From: Nostoc sp. NIES-3756
GTDB lineage: Bacteria; Cyanobacteriota; Cyanobacteriia; Cyanobacteriales; Nostocaceae
Reading direction: 5' to 3'
Assembly (NCBI RefSeq): GCF_001548375.1
Contig: NZ_AP017295.1
Coordinates: 4,312,501 to 4,376,500 of the forward strand
DNA length: 64,000 nucleotides
Shown: in pieces, positions 25,581-35,368 of the stretch
How positions within the stretch are numbered: position 1 is the first letter of the stretch
How the letters are laid out: each line of letters opens with the position of its first letter
The notes under the pieces: model-generated
What the model was told of the DNA's origin: nothing
Databases searched by the model: none
The model's input: only the letters and a program-made list of their open reading frames with translations
Position numbers and translations under genes: made by a program

Positions 25581-26369
25581 TTATATAGAGTATTTATACA
25601 TAAATTTTTCTGTAATAGTGTATAAATGCTCATTTAAGTGAGATAGGGTTTGTTCGGCGATCGCTTTTGGTACACCTCCATAGTATGCTTGAGCGATCGC
25701 ACCTGTTATACAGGCTATAGTATCGCTATCACCACCCAAGGAAATGGCGTTGCGAATGGCATCTTCAAAGCTGGTAGATTCTAAAAAGGCAAGAATTGCT
25801 TGGGGTACGGAACCTGGACAAGTAGCATCGTATTGGTAATTCGGTCTGATTTGGTCTAAGGTTTGGTCTAGGTTGTAACCGAAGGTATTGTGAATGTAGG
25901 ATTTTATCTCGGCTTTATCATGACTGGTTCTAGCCAGAAAGATAGCCGACGCGGTGGCTTGTGCGCCTTTGATGCCTTCTGGGTGGTTATGGGTGACGAC
26001 TGCACTACATTTAGCTTGTTCTAATACAGTTCTCAAATCTGGAAAAGCAAAGGCAATGGGACTGACTCGCATGGCTGCACCATTGCCAAAACTATTGTAT
26101 GCTTGAGTGCTGTTAGATTTCGCCCAGTTGCTAAAGTTCCGCCCATAGCCTGCGTACTGGTAACGGCGATAATACCATTTGAATTGGTCAATGTATTTAC
26201 TGCTTTGGGGTAATTCGTCAGAATGCAGTATGACATCTGCCACTGCCACAGTTAGCACTGTATCATCAGTGAAACGACATTGCCTGCTAAACAGGGGAAA
26301 GTCTTTAGTTTTGATACTGTATCCTTCATAGACTGAACCGATGATGTCACCCGCGATCGCACCCAGCAT
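25581..26369 (-). CDS. ADP-ribosylglycohydrolase family protein
   Basis: A 262-residue ADP-ribosyl-arginine hydrolase-like (DraG/ARH) protein. The N-terminal metal motif MLGAIAGDIIGSVYE and FTDDTVLTVAVAD, the GNGAAMRVSPIA block, the VTHNHPEG histidine segment and the C-terminal metal motif SLGGDSDTIACITGAIAQA are all present, so both Mg sites look complete. Enzymes of this family remove ADP-ribose from proteins or small molecules; the substrate here is unknown. Its last 38 codons are duplicated at 24085-24198. It is 20 bp downstream of the molybdoenzyme gene on the same strand. Confidence 0.92.
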   Translation of the reverse strand: MLGAIAGDIIGSVYEGYSIKTKDFPLFSRQCRFTDDTVLTVAVADVILHSDELPQSSKYIDQFKWYYRRYQYAGYGRNFSNWAKSNSTQAYNSFGNGAAMRVSPIAFAFPDLRTVLEQAKCSAVVTHNHPEGIKGAQATASAIFLARTSHDKAEIKSYIHNTFGYNLDQTLDQIRPNYQYDATCPGSVPQAILAFLESTSFEDAIRNAISLGGDSDTIACITGAIAQAYYGGVPKAIAEQTLSHLNEHLYTITEKFMYKYSI

Positions 26370-26389
26370 ATAATCTTTACTTGGTAGTC

Positions 26390-28615
26390 TTAGGCTTGTT
26401 TTTCCAGGCTCACTACCGCATTATAGTCAGGTACACCTTCAAGCGATCGCTTGGTTTTGTCTAAAAGTACATTTCCTTCGGGCCAATGTACTTGCAAGTT
26501 ACCTGACTGAATAGGTGCAATGTAGACTCGCCCTGCTAACTCTCCTAAGTGATTCCTCAGAATTACTTTATCACCATCTTTCAAACCCAAACTGGCTGCA
26601 TCTTGAGGATTCATTAAAACAGCCTCACGTAACGCCCCGGTAATGGCATCTTTGGCTTCCTGCACCATACTGTTAAATTGTTTACCCCGCCGAGTCGCTA
26701 CCCAAAAATGACCAGGGGGTAGTTCTTTTTGGGGAGGAGTCAAGGCGGTAAAATGGGCTTTGCCATCGGCTGTGGAGAAGTTCCAACCAAAGCACAGATG
26801 AGAACCACCGTATTGAAATTGGTCGCCTGCTTGCTGTAAATGTTGAATCCCAGCGTATAGGGGGACGACCTGAGCAATTTCTTCACGTATACTGGCTGTA
26901 TCAGCAAAGCTTAACTTATGGGCTAAATCTGGTTTAACTCGCCTTGCCAATTCTAGAAAAACTTCCCATTCTGGACGCGCTTCCCCAATGCGTGTCCCTA
27001 GTATTTCTGGGCTGAAAATAACTCGGCGTTCGGTGTTAGTTTCGGTGACTCCCCCAGGAACTTCGTAGCGTGTAGTGGCGGGTAAGAGGACGACTGTATC
27101 TGCTGGTTCTACCAACATCTGACTCGACAGCACAATATCCATGTGTACCCGCAAGGGTATCTGTTTTAATGCGCCTTCCACATAATCTGGTTCTGGTAAT
27201 ACTTCGAGAAAATTACCGCCCACAGAAAACAATACATCTAATTCTCCCTTATAGGCGGCATCAATCATTTCCGGGGCAATTAAACCCTGAGTTTGGGGGA
27301 CGGGAAACCCCCAATGTTGACTTAGTTGGGTAGCATTTTCAGGGTTGATAGGCTTACCACCAGGAAAAACCGTAGCGTAACAGCCCATTTCCGCCCCACC
27401 TTGTACCCCAGAATGACCGCGAATAGGCATTAAACCGCAGCCTTCCCGCCCGACGAAGCCTTTGGTTAGGGCTAAATTAATAATACTTTTGACGTTATCT
27501 TCACCGCATTCGTGTTGGGTAATGCCCATACTCCAGACAAATACGGCTTTATTTGCCTCTCCCACCATTTTGGCAAAAGCGTACATCTCTTGGCGGGATG
27601 CACCGGAAATTCTTTCTAGTTCTTCCCAAGATTGATTATCTAACGCTGCTTTAAGTTCGCTAAAACCAGAGGTGTAGTTATTGATAAAAGACTCATCTAC
27701 CCAACCGTTACCAATCATATGCTTGATTGTACCGTTCAAAAAAGCCATATCTCCGCCCAAGTTCACTAAGAAAAAATCCTCAGCAAACTTAGTACCAAAT
27801 AAAGCACTTTCCACAATTGAGGGAACCCAATAGCGTTCCATTCCTGGTTCCCGATAGGTATTAATGACGACAATCTTCGTTCCAGCTTTCTTGGCGTAGT
27901 GGAGATATTTAACCGTAACTGGTTGATTGTTGGCGACGTTGGAACCGATAAATACTAATAAATCAGTACCTATCCAGTCCTTATAAGAACAAGTGGTAGC
28001 CCCTGCACCCAAAGCAGCTTTTAACCCTGCTGTGCTGGGAGAATGACAGATACGAGCCGCATTATCTATATTATTTGTCCCCATTGCCCGGACGGCTTTT
28101 TGGGTGGCGTAATAAGTTTCGTTGACAGTGCCGCGACTGGTAACATAAAAACTGAGACGGTCTGGTGTGGTGGAACGAATGCGATCGCTAATTACATCTA
28201 AAGCTTCATCCCAACTCACACGGCTAAAACCTTTCTCCCCCCGTCGCCGTATCATCGGGTAAGGTAGCCTGCCTAAATCTCGTAATTCGCTGCTTTTTTG
28301 CTGGCGTAACTGGGAAACATCAGCCAGAATTTGCTCATCAAAAGCTGGCATAGTATTCATCCGCAACAGGCGCAAGCGCACATTGCATACATGAATACCA
28401 TCTACCGTCCAATCTTTCATGCCGGTTGTTCCTAAAGCACAACCATCACACACACCCTTATTTAAAATCTCCCACGCATAAGGCAACCTGTCGCGGGATA
28501 ACCACATAGCGCGGAATACTTCCCAATAATTATTTGGATACTGTTCACCAATACCAAACGGTTTCCAACTTGCCCAGTGCTGAGGAGTCCATCTTTTCTT
28601 GGGTTTAGGCAGCAT
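26390..28615 (-). CDS. FdhF/YdeP-type molybdopterin oxidoreductase
   Basis: A 741-residue member of the bis-MGD oxidoreductase family, subgroup FdhF/YdeP, for which formate dehydrogenase activity is assumed but rarely shown. N-terminal cysteines (VCDGCALG and later VHVCN-like HVCNVRL) replace the usual 4Fe-4S ligand set. Cofactor-binding blocks include DEALDVISDRI, RICHSPSTAGLKAALGAGA (Cys possibly the Mo ligand region), FIGSNVANNQPVTVKYLHYAKKAGTKIVVIN and the C-terminal NPQDAASLGLKDGDKVILRN of the molybdopterin dinucleotide-binding domain. fdhD on the same strand supports a sulfurated cofactor. No NAD-binding or small electron-transfer subunit is adjacent. Confidence 0.88.
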   Translation of the reverse strand: MLPKPKKRWTPQHWASWKPFGIGEQYPNNYWEVFRAMWLSRDRLPYAWEILNKGVCDGCALGTTGMKDWTVDGIHVCNVRLRLLRMNTMPAFDEQILADVSQLRQQKSSELRDLGRLPYPMIRRRGEKGFSRVSWDEALDVISDRIRSTTPDRLSFYVTSRGTVNETYYATQKAVRAMGTNNIDNAARICHSPSTAGLKAALGAGATTCSYKDWIGTDLLVFIGSNVANNQPVTVKYLHYAKKAGTKIVVINTYREPGMERYWVPSIVESALFGTKFAEDFFLVNLGGDMAFLNGTIKHMIGNGWVDESFINNYTSGFSELKAALDNQSWEELERISGASRQEMYAFAKMVGEANKAVFVWSMGITQHECGEDNVKSIINLALTKGFVGREGCGLMPIRGHSGVQGGAEMGCYATVFPGGKPINPENATQLSQHWGFPVPQTQGLIAPEMIDAAYKGELDVLFSVGGNFLEVLPEPDYVEGALKQIPLRVHMDIVLSSQMLVEPADTVVLLPATTRYEVPGGVTETNTERRVIFSPEILGTRIGEARPEWEVFLELARRVKPDLAHKLSFADTASIREEIAQVVPLYAGIQHLQQAGDQFQYGGSHLCFGWNFSTADGKAHFTALTPPQKELPPGHFWVATRRGKQFNSMVQEAKDAITGALREAVLMNPQDAASLGLKDGDKVILRNHLGELAGRVYIAPIQSGNLQVHWPEGNVLLDKTKRSLEGVPDYNAVVSLEKQA

Positions 28616-28745
28616 AATATCTTAATAAAAGCTAGTTAACTATCACTTTTAGACTAGCCCTTTTGATGAGAAATTTCCCCAGCAGAGATTGACTCAATCA
28701 GCAAAAACTTTAAAAATAAACACGGGTATCCTCTGTTGCTCTTAC

Positions 28746-29180
28746 ATGGAAAATACCCGCATGGTGGATGAAGATAGTTTTCAATCCCATATCATGCAAA
28801 CCTTAACAGATTTTCAACAGAAATTGCTAAGGCTAAGAGACATACAGTCTCAGCTACAGAAACAAAAATCAGACCTAGCCACGAAAAAGGCAGAACTAGC
28901 AAAACAATTGCAGCAACTTCAACAAAAGGAAACCGAATTGAACAATCTTCTATCTCAATCAAGACAGAAGGAGATGGAACTACAACAGCAGATAGAGGAA
29001 GAACAGCAACCAATACCCCAACCTAGCCCAGAACTACAAAAGGAGTTGTTAAGCCTACTACGCGGCGATGCTATAGCCGCGCTGCGACTCCTCAAGTCTC
29101 AACAAGAGAGAAATCCCGGTCGGTCTGCGGATTGGTGTTTAGAGAAAGTGATTTGGGATTTGAAACGCGATCGCTACTAA
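28746..29180 (+). CDS. Coiled-coil protein of unknown function
   Basis: A 144-residue product from ATG 28746; the frame also has an upstream TTG at 28689, but that extension carries no better ribosome site. Residues about 15-85 form a long Gln/Lys/Glu-rich coiled coil (LRDIQSQLQKQKSDLA, then KKAELAKQLQQLQQKETELN). A Pro-rich hinge QPIPQPSPELQ leads to a small folded C-terminal domain (SLLRGDAIAALRLLKSQQERNPGRSADWCLEKVIWDLKRDRY). I do not recognise the family. It is divergent from the molybdoenzyme gene and ends with a strong terminator. Confidence 0.65.
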   Translation: MENTRMVDEDSFQSHIMQTLTDFQQKLLRLRDIQSQLQKQKSDLATKKAELAKQLQQLQQKETELNNLLSQSRQKEMELQQQIEEEQQPIPQPSPELQKELLSLLRGDAIAALRLLKSQQERNPGRSADWCLEKVIWDLKRDRY

Positions 29181-29200
29181 CTCTGATTGATAAAACTTAT

Positions 29201-29240
29201 TAGCGGTGGCTGACTTGTTGGTCTGTCGCCGCTATTTTTT
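29201..29240 (+). terminator. Rho-independent terminator
   Basis: TAGCGGTGGC pairs with GTCGCCGCTA (10 bp, two G-T pairs) and is followed by TTTTTT, 20 bp after the coiled-coil gene. Confidence 0.85.
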
Positions 29241-29395
29241 GGCTGTTAAATCTATCAAAGAACTAAACTTTTGTGATTGACAAAATCTACCAATTGCGTG
29301 TATCAAATCATCACTAAGGCTGACGCAGAAACGGGAGAATTTTTGAATAATCATTCATTATCTACTATTTACGTCAGCCTGTGTGGAGATTGTAT

Positions 29396-30217
29396 ATGTT
29401 TAACTTTGGTCGAGATAACGTCAAGAGTAATACTTCTCGTAGCGCCAGCTTACTACATGGGTTGCGTCAAGCATGGCTATTAATTTTCTTAGTAATTATG
29501 GCTATGTTCATCAGAGGTGGTAACTTATTTGGAGAAAGTCCTAATGTGACTAATCTCACGGAAATTGCCGATAACACAGATGAGTTTATGGGTAAAGCCG
29601 TGACCATTAAAAGTGAGGCGACAGCAAAAATCGGACAAAGTTCTTTCACAATTAACAATCAAAAATTCTTAGCTGGTCAACCTCTTGTAGTGATCAATGC
29701 TTCTGGTAAGCCTTTTGATTTACCACCTAACCAAAATACACCAATTCAAGTTACTGGTGAGGTGCGTAATTTGGTTATTCCTGAAATTGAGCGAGAGTAT
29801 AACCTCAACATCCAGGATGAATACTATAAAGATTACGTCAATCAGCCAGCAATCATTGCTCGACACTTAGCATTAGCGCCCCAATTAACTCAAATCAACC
29901 AAAGCCCTGAACAATATTATGGTCGTCAGGTTGTAGTTACAGGAAAAGTAGCAAATATTAACAGTCCAGTTTTATTAACACTGAATGAAGGTCAATTATT
30001 TGGGGAGCAAGATTTGGTAGTTTTACTCAAAACACCAGCCACCGTAGCCATCAATCAAGGTCAGGGTGTATCAGTGGTAGGTGAAGTTCGTCCGTTTGTT
30101 GTTGCTGATATTGCACGAGACTATAACTTTACTTGGGATGAAAATGTGAGAAGACAGTTGGAGGTTGAGTATGGTAACAAAACTGTTTTAATTGCTGATA
30201 CTGTATACCCTTATTAA
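29396..30217 (+). CDS. Membrane-anchored protein with two OB-like repeats
   Basis: A 273-residue product from ATG 29396, which has GGAG ten bases upstream; an in-frame GTG 15 bp earlier is an alternative. One membrane segment lies at about residues 25-42 (AWLLIFLVIMAMFIRGG), then a periplasmic part with two similar units: LTEIADNTDEFMGKAVTIKSEA and LTQINQSPEQYYGRQVVVTGKV, each followed by a strand-rich stretch. This repeat layout resembles an OB-like fold duplicated in tandem. No catalytic motif and no named family is recognised. Single gene before the hetP terminator region. Confidence 0.65.
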   Translation: MFNFGRDNVKSNTSRSASLLHGLRQAWLLIFLVIMAMFIRGGNLFGESPNVTNLTEIADNTDEFMGKAVTIKSEATAKIGQSSFTINNQKFLAGQPLVVINASGKPFDLPPNQNTPIQVTGEVRNLVIPEIEREYNLNIQDEYYKDYVNQPAIIARHLALAPQLTQINQSPEQYYGRQVVVTGKVANINSPVLLTLNEGQLFGEQDLVVLLKTPATVAINQGQGVSVVGEVRPFVVADIARDYNFTWDENVRRQLEVEYGNKTVLIADTVYPY

Positions 30218-30368
30218 GAGAATGATTCAGAACATCCAAAATGAATGGTATCAGTGGCGTTTGAGGTGATGCAGCCAAGGAAATTGACCCCACAAGGGGA
30301 GTAATATCAAATTGGCAAGGTTGTTTTGATTCAATCTGCTAAAGTCCAAAATTAGTATAATTACTTAA

Positions 30369-30845
30369 TTAATTGTTTAGATAATCTAGGTCAGACAACT
30401 TGAAGGAAAGGTCTTGGCTAGATACAGTTTGTGGTTCTAACTGTATATCTTGAAACTCATGAACCTGTGCTGTTAACCAGCGTTCTAAATTACCACCTTG
30501 AATTTCTGTTGTTTGCTTACCAACTACTTCCAGATAAGCTAAGTCTTTAATTTTACTTAAGCAACTAGATGGCATGTTCGCATTTGACCTAGCTACATTA
30601 GCTGTCTGACTAATTTTTACATTATCTTGTTGTTGCTGTGCTTTACTAGCCTCTGAGTTTTCCTTGAGTAAACGGTTATATGTGCGGTAGGGAATGTAAT
30701 GTAGAGGATTATACCCGGCAAAGCGTAGCATTAAAACACACGCCCAAGAATATTTACCAGCAAGAATTGCTTCAACTACTTTGTCAAATTGTTGAGGATT
30801 GATGGCTTTATTGTAGTTGGTTATGCCTGCGGTGTTTTGGTTCAT
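30369..30845 (-). CDS. hetP: Heterocyst commitment protein HetP
   Basis: A 158-residue protein with the HetP domain at residues 15-63 ([49 protein letters not shown]). HetP acts after HetR to commit a cell to heterocyst differentiation and has three partly redundant paralogues in Nostoc. The C-terminal part from about 65 is Gln/Ser-rich then variable, ending LSDLDYLNN. Position downstream of hetC, same strand, is the order known for the true hetC-hetP locus, which favours HetP itself over a paralogue. A 17-bp HetR-type palindrome lies 616 bp upstream of the start. Confidence 0.93.
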   Translation of the reverse strand: MNQNTAGITNYNKAINPQQFDKVVEAILAGKYSWACVLMLRFAGYNPLHYIPYRTYNRLLKENSEASKAQQQQDNVKISQTANVARSNANMPSSCLSKIKDLAYLEVVGKQTTEIQGGNLERWLTAQVHEFQDIQLEPQTVSSQDLSFKLSDLDYLNN

Positions 30846-31460
30846 AGTTGTTTTGCCTTGGATTAAGAGTATCTCAGCTATTTGTTGTGTTATTAAACCT
30901 TTATGCGGAATGGGAGAATGAGTAAAATTTTTACTTTGTTTGCCGCATCTTGTCTTGGTTGACTACCTAGTTATCTGTGATTAGGGTTGTTTTGATACTA
31001 GTAAATAATTTTGATGAAAGAATTTAGTGATACCACATTGTTCATATCAAATAATTTTAGCTTTAGAACTAAATTTATATCATTATCATCATGTGTTAGC
31101 TTCATCTCTTTACTGACCCTTACCATTGAATATGATGACAGACAAAATTAGGATTTCACCCTTGTATATATTTTAATTAGTGCTGTTTGCCTAGTAGTTA
31201 CCGTAATTTTTCCTGATACTTTGATTGATTATTTTCTTACTTAAGTATAGAAGAAATTGCCGTATCGGTATATGTATTTCCTGTTTGTATATCATAGATA
31301 CTTCTCCATACTCTTTTCAGAGTTATATTCGTATTTATACTATCTTTATTCATGAATGTCACCCGCAATCAGAATTTTATTACTCAATTTTACTGAATAT
31401 TTGTAATGTTGACTTATACGCTATGCTGCTAGAGATTTTGAGCATTTTTAACTAGATAAT

Positions 31461-31477
31461 GAGGGGTCTTACCCCTC
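31461..31477 (-). promoter_or_regulatory. HetR-binding palindrome upstream of hetP
   Basis: GAGGGGTCTTACCCCTC is a perfect inverted repeat with a 3-base centre. With its flanks (GTAGGCGAGGGGT ... ACCCCTCATTA on the minus strand) it closely matches the HetR site I recall from the hetP promoter of Nostoc PCC 7120. Confidence 0.88.
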
Positions 31478-32022
31478 GCCTACTGTGCTTTTGAGGCTTT
31501 AAACCTACTAAGGAAATTTACCACTAAATAGGTCGATAATCAATCATTTATTTTGAAAAATAAAGCTCAAAAAACATAAAAACTATTTTCTATTGCTATA
31601 TAGATGCTGGTCATTGTCTAGATAGAAGATACGGAGATAAATTTGTAAGATAGTTCTATGGCTGAGAATATTGCAGCCACTATATATCCGGAACACTCTG
31701 TGTAAGAAATCCAAAATCTTTTTTACAGAATTAGCAAAGTATGTTGATAAATTTTGGATATTTAAAAATTTTGTGCTAAGGCAATAACATTTATTGGTTT
31801 TATTATTAGTAACTTGAGAAAATATCTCTACAAATACACACTAAATGACTGTTTTGGTATAGCTATACTCAATTATGAGTTCAGCAAATATGCTATGTGG
31901 GCATAAGATACAAAATCTCTGACAAATCAGGGATAATACCCTTCATTGCCTCAAAATATTGGGTATTTGCTGACAGTCTTAATATCAATTCTAAATTACA
32001 GCGTATTGCAGGTAAATGAAGT

Positions 32023-32058
32023 ACACCCCTCCCCTTACCAAGCGGAGGGGTGTTTTTG
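32023..32058 (+). terminator. Strong hairpin with U-tract on the plus strand
   Basis: ACACCCCTCC pairs with GGAGGGGTGT (10 bp, 11-nt loop), followed by TTTTG on the plus strand. It lies 175 bp downstream of the hetC stop, but the U-tract faces the opposite way to hetC transcription. Confidence 0.6.
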
Positions 32059-32233
32059 TACCTCACAAGCTTAAAATCTGCTGTAAGTTGTTAATCTTAT
32101 ACGTATTCGCAGAATTTTTGTAGTAGGAATGAAAAGGATAAACGCCGATGAGTAAGATGAGCGATTTTTCACTAATTCACAAGTTTAGTTTTGCGACGTT
32201 ACTACGTATTTGTTCAAAAATCAAGTAGGAATC

Positions 32234-35200
32234 TTATAGTTGCAGTTGTGCTAAGTGATGATAAAGTCCCGCGATCGCCATTAGTTCCTGATGAGTGCCA
32301 TGTTCAGTTACCATACCCTGGTCTAACACAATAATATGGTCAGCGTAGCGGACAGTCGAAAGGCGATGGGAGATAATAAAAGTTGTGCGATCTTCGCTAA
32401 TTTGGGCTAAATTGTGTTGAAAGCGACGTTCTGACTCGGCATCTAAACCGCTAGTGGCTTCATCTAATATTAAAATTCTGGGGTTTCTAATCAAAGCACG
32501 GGCGATCGCAATTTTTTGTCTTTGTCCGCCAGATAGCATAAAACCCCGTTCTCCCACCTGTGTATCGTAACCCAGAGGTAAGGCTTGGATAAAATCATGT
32601 GCGCCAGCTAACTTGGCGGCTGCGATCGCTTGCACTAAACTTAATTCTTGATCGTGCAAAGTAATGTTTTCTAAAATCGTTCCCGAAAATAGGAAACTCT
32701 CTTGCCCTACTAACCCTACCTGACTCCGCAAGGATTGGGGAGATACCCCAGACATATCATGTCCATCAATCAAAATCCTTCCCGTATCAGTGCGATACAA
32801 ACCAGCGAGTAAATTGGCTAAAGTACTTTTACCAGAACCACTTTGACCAATGATGCCAATAGTTTGATGTGGTTTCACCCCAAAGGAGACATTTTGTAAG
32901 GCGTTGCGTTCTTGAAACGAGTTATAACGAAACGACACATTCTCAAATCGTACCTCACCACGAATTGGCGGCATGACAAATAAAGTAGTTTGCGAATTTC
33001 CTTCAGGGACAGCCGCGTAAACATCATTGAGTCTTTCTACAGAAATTAATACCTCTTGAAACTCATCCCATAACCCAACTAACGCCAAAACTGGATTAGT
33101 GACATTCCCAGTCAACATATTGAAAGCGATAAACTGTCCCAAAGACAGTTTCCCACCCATCACCAAAGTAGCCCCGAACCATAAAACTAGGGTGCTACCC
33201 ACATGATTAATTAAATTTCGCATCACTTGTAAACGATGGGCTAACTTTTGTCCCCGCAACCGCGCCTTCAACATTTTTAAGAAACGTTCCTCCCAATACT
33301 TCTGCAAAGGACGTTCGGCGGTTGTAGTTTTCAGCGTCGCCACCCCAGTCATCATCTCTACCATTGAGGAGTGTTGTCTGGCTGATTCTTGAAAGATTTC
33401 TCTTGATGCTTGCTTGAGATAGGGACTGGCAACTACAGTTAAGAACACTACGGGAATAATCCAACTCAAGACTAATAATGTCAGTTGCCAACTGTAATAA
33501 GTCATCAACCCCAGGTAAGTCACCACCATCAAAACATCTACAGCCGCCGCAATTACCCGGCGACTGATGAAGACTTGAATTTTGCGGTTCTCTTGTACAC
33601 GGCTAATAATATCTTCTACTTGGCGAGAGGCGAAAAATTGCAAAGGTAACTGCAACGTATAGTTAATAAAACCGCCAATCAAGTTCAAGTCAACGCGGTT
33701 AGCAAAATAATCTAATAAATGTTGATGCTGTGCTGTTAATACAGTCCGCCAAATACCCAAACACAAAAAGCTGAACGCAAATATATGCAAATTCGGCAAG
33801 TTTTTGATAGGTATTACTTCGTCGAGAATGACCTGAGTAAATAGGGGAGTCGCTAACCCAAAAGCTTGTACTAACAAGCAGGCGAGAATAATTTGTCTAA
33901 TTAGTGGGCGATATTGCCACAATATTTGTCCATAACGCCCCAAAGAGAATTTTTCACTCTTAAGGGCTTGAAAACGTTCTGTGGGGTCTAAAAGTAAAGC
34001 GTATCCTGTCCAACTACTTTCAAATTGCGATCGCGACACCCATTTGCGCCCAACAGCCGGGTCAGAAATCAGAACCCTGTCGCCTTTTATCTGCCACACT
34101 ACTACATAATGGTTGCCTTGCCAGTGAGCAATCCAGGGGTTATAGTGCCACTCTAACTTATGCAAACTCCCCCGCACTGGTAGCACATCATAACCCAAGG
34201 TTTGGGCAGCTACAGACAAACCCTCTAAAGACGCGCCAGTTCTGTCTACCTGTGCCAAATTCCTCAAGCTATAAAGACTTAAACGCTTACCCCAATATTG
34301 ACTAATCATTGCCAAACAGGCTGCACCACAGTCTGAGGAACTTTGCTGTTGAATGAATGGGTAGGAATAGGAAAACTTACCTTTTTGCCGCTTTTCTCCT
34401 TGGGGAAGGTCGATATCTTCAATGTTAGATGTGGCTATGGTTGGTGTTTCTGGGGAGCGCAAAGTTTTTAACTTAGGCAGAACAATTTGTGGTTTACTAT
34501 CCGTAGGGACAATATCAACCTCCTCTGCTGCTGGTTGTTGTGGTTGATAGTCATCAGTAAAGAAATTAGGTGCGATCGCTCTTGCCGCTTCCCAATTTTC
34601 CGGCGATAGTTGATAAACTAGCAAATTTGTTTGCGCCCTCCCGTCTGGTAATGTCGCTTCGGGGTATCCCCAACTATCACCAACCGATGGAATGAAGCTA
34701 CCTACTGATATAGATTGCACTTGACCACTCGCCAGCCAAAACCGCCCTTTTTCTGATGGGGTTGCTTCTGATAATAATGAGCCAGCCGGAATATATTTAG
34801 CTGTTAAATAAGGCAGTAATTCTTTAAGCTTTTTGCTCTTAATTGTGTGTAACTTAGTATAACCTTTTAGGAATACCAGAGTTTGTCGTTCCCGGGTTAA
34901 ACGCTGCAAGTGATTTTTCAGTTGTGGAAGGCGTTGTAACCAGAGTTTCAAGTCAGTAATTGTCATTGAGATGACGAAACCTTCACTAGCTGCGATCGCT
35001 CGATATGGTAATGATTGATGACAAAAGAAATGATCTGCCCCAAACGTTTGTTCAGCCAACAACAATTGAGTAGAAATTTCCCGCCCCAGCTTTTGATTAA
35101 AACCCAACAAGCGGACTCTACCTTGACAAATTAAATAAATAACATTACTACTATCTGTATCGGCTTCATGTACAACATAATTTGTCAGTTCATCACCTAA

Positions 35201-35368
35201 TTCAAACTCTCGAACTACCCAACTTTGACTAAACTCTGAAACTAGACTCGTATCCCCTGCAACTAACCTCAAAAGATTGAGGATAGTCGCTTCTGGAGTG
35301 GAAGATAGCTGCTGAGTAGAATCTTGTTGCAGCCCTCCCTGAACTCTTAACGACGAAGAGGGATTCAT
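32234..35368 (-). CDS. hetC: Heterocyst differentiation ABC exporter HetC
   Basis: A 1044-residue, multi-domain exporter, the length known for HetC. Order: a cyclic-nucleotide-binding-like domain (about 40-160) with a second degenerate one to about 270; a peptidase C39 domain with catalytic Cys347 in SSSDCGAACLAM and a HYVVVWQ histidine; six membrane segments (about 490-770); and an ABC ATPase with Walker A GQSGSGKS (near 845), signature LSGGQRQKIAIARAL and Walker B ILILDEATSG. C39 exporters cleave a leader and export a peptide; HetC's substrate is debated but is linked to PatS/HetN-type signalling and to early heterocyst steps. hetP follows downstream and an NtcA box lies upstream. Confidence 0.95.
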   Translation of the reverse strand: MNPSSSLRVQGGLQQDSTQQLSSTPEATILNLLRLVAGDTSLVSEFSQSWVVREFELGDELTNYVVHEADTDSSNVIYLICQGRVRLLGFNQKLGREISTQLLLAEQTFGADHFFCHQSLPYRAIAASEGFVISMTITDLKLWLQRLPQLKNHLQRLTRERQTLVFLKGYTKLHTIKSKKLKELLPYLTAKYIPAGSLLSEATPSEKGRFWLASGQVQSISVGSFIPSVGDSWGYPEATLPDGRAQTNLLVYQLSPENWEAARAIAPNFFTDDYQPQQPAAEEVDIVPTDSKPQIVLPKLKTLRSPETPTIATSNIEDIDLPQGEKRQKGKFSYSYPFIQQQSSSDCGAACLAMISQYWGKRLSLYSLRNLAQVDRTGASLEGLSVAAQTLGYDVLPVRGSLHKLEWHYNPWIAHWQGNHYVVVWQIKGDRVLISDPAVGRKWVSRSQFESSWTGYALLLDPTERFQALKSEKFSLGRYGQILWQYRPLIRQIILACLLVQAFGLATPLFTQVILDEVIPIKNLPNLHIFAFSFLCLGIWRTVLTAQHQHLLDYFANRVDLNLIGGFINYTLQLPLQFFASRQVEDIISRVQENRKIQVFISRRVIAAAVDVLMVVTYLGLMTYYSWQLTLLVLSWIIPVVFLTVVASPYLKQASREIFQESARQHSSMVEMMTGVATLKTTTAERPLQKYWEERFLKMLKARLRGQKLAHRLQVMRNLINHVGSTLVLWFGATLVMGGKLSLGQFIAFNMLTGNVTNPVLALVGLWDEFQEVLISVERLNDVYAAVPEGNSQTTLFVMPPIRGEVRFENVSFRYNSFQERNALQNVSFGVKPHQTIGIIGQSGSGKSTLANLLAGLYRTDTGRILIDGHDMSGVSPQSLRSQVGLVGQESFLFSGTILENITLHDQELSLVQAIAAAKLAGAHDFIQALPLGYDTQVGERGFMLSGGQRQKIAIARALIRNPRILILDEATSGLDAESERRFQHNLAQISEDRTTFIISHRLSTVRYADHIIVLDQGMVTEHGTHQELMAIAGLYHHLAQLQL

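Larger units (their letters stand above)
30846..32233. other. Long hetC-hetP intergenic regulatory region
   Basis: 1388 bp without a supported gene. It carries the HetR palindrome (31461-31477) and, nearer hetC, a strong hairpin at 32023-32053. AT content is high, with many short TATA-like stretches, so the hetP leader seems to be long (several hundred bases). A 76-codon frame at 31225-31455 on the plus strand has no protein-like composition. Confidence 0.7.

Noticed and set aside
29277..29483. 68-codon frame before the OB-like membrane protein gene
   Set aside because: Overlaps the start of the better supported gene in another phase and has no homology or ribosome site.
31225..31455. 76-codon frame on the plus strand upstream of hetP
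   Set aside because: Composition is that of AT-rich noncoding DNA and it lies in the hetP regulatory region; no ribosome site.
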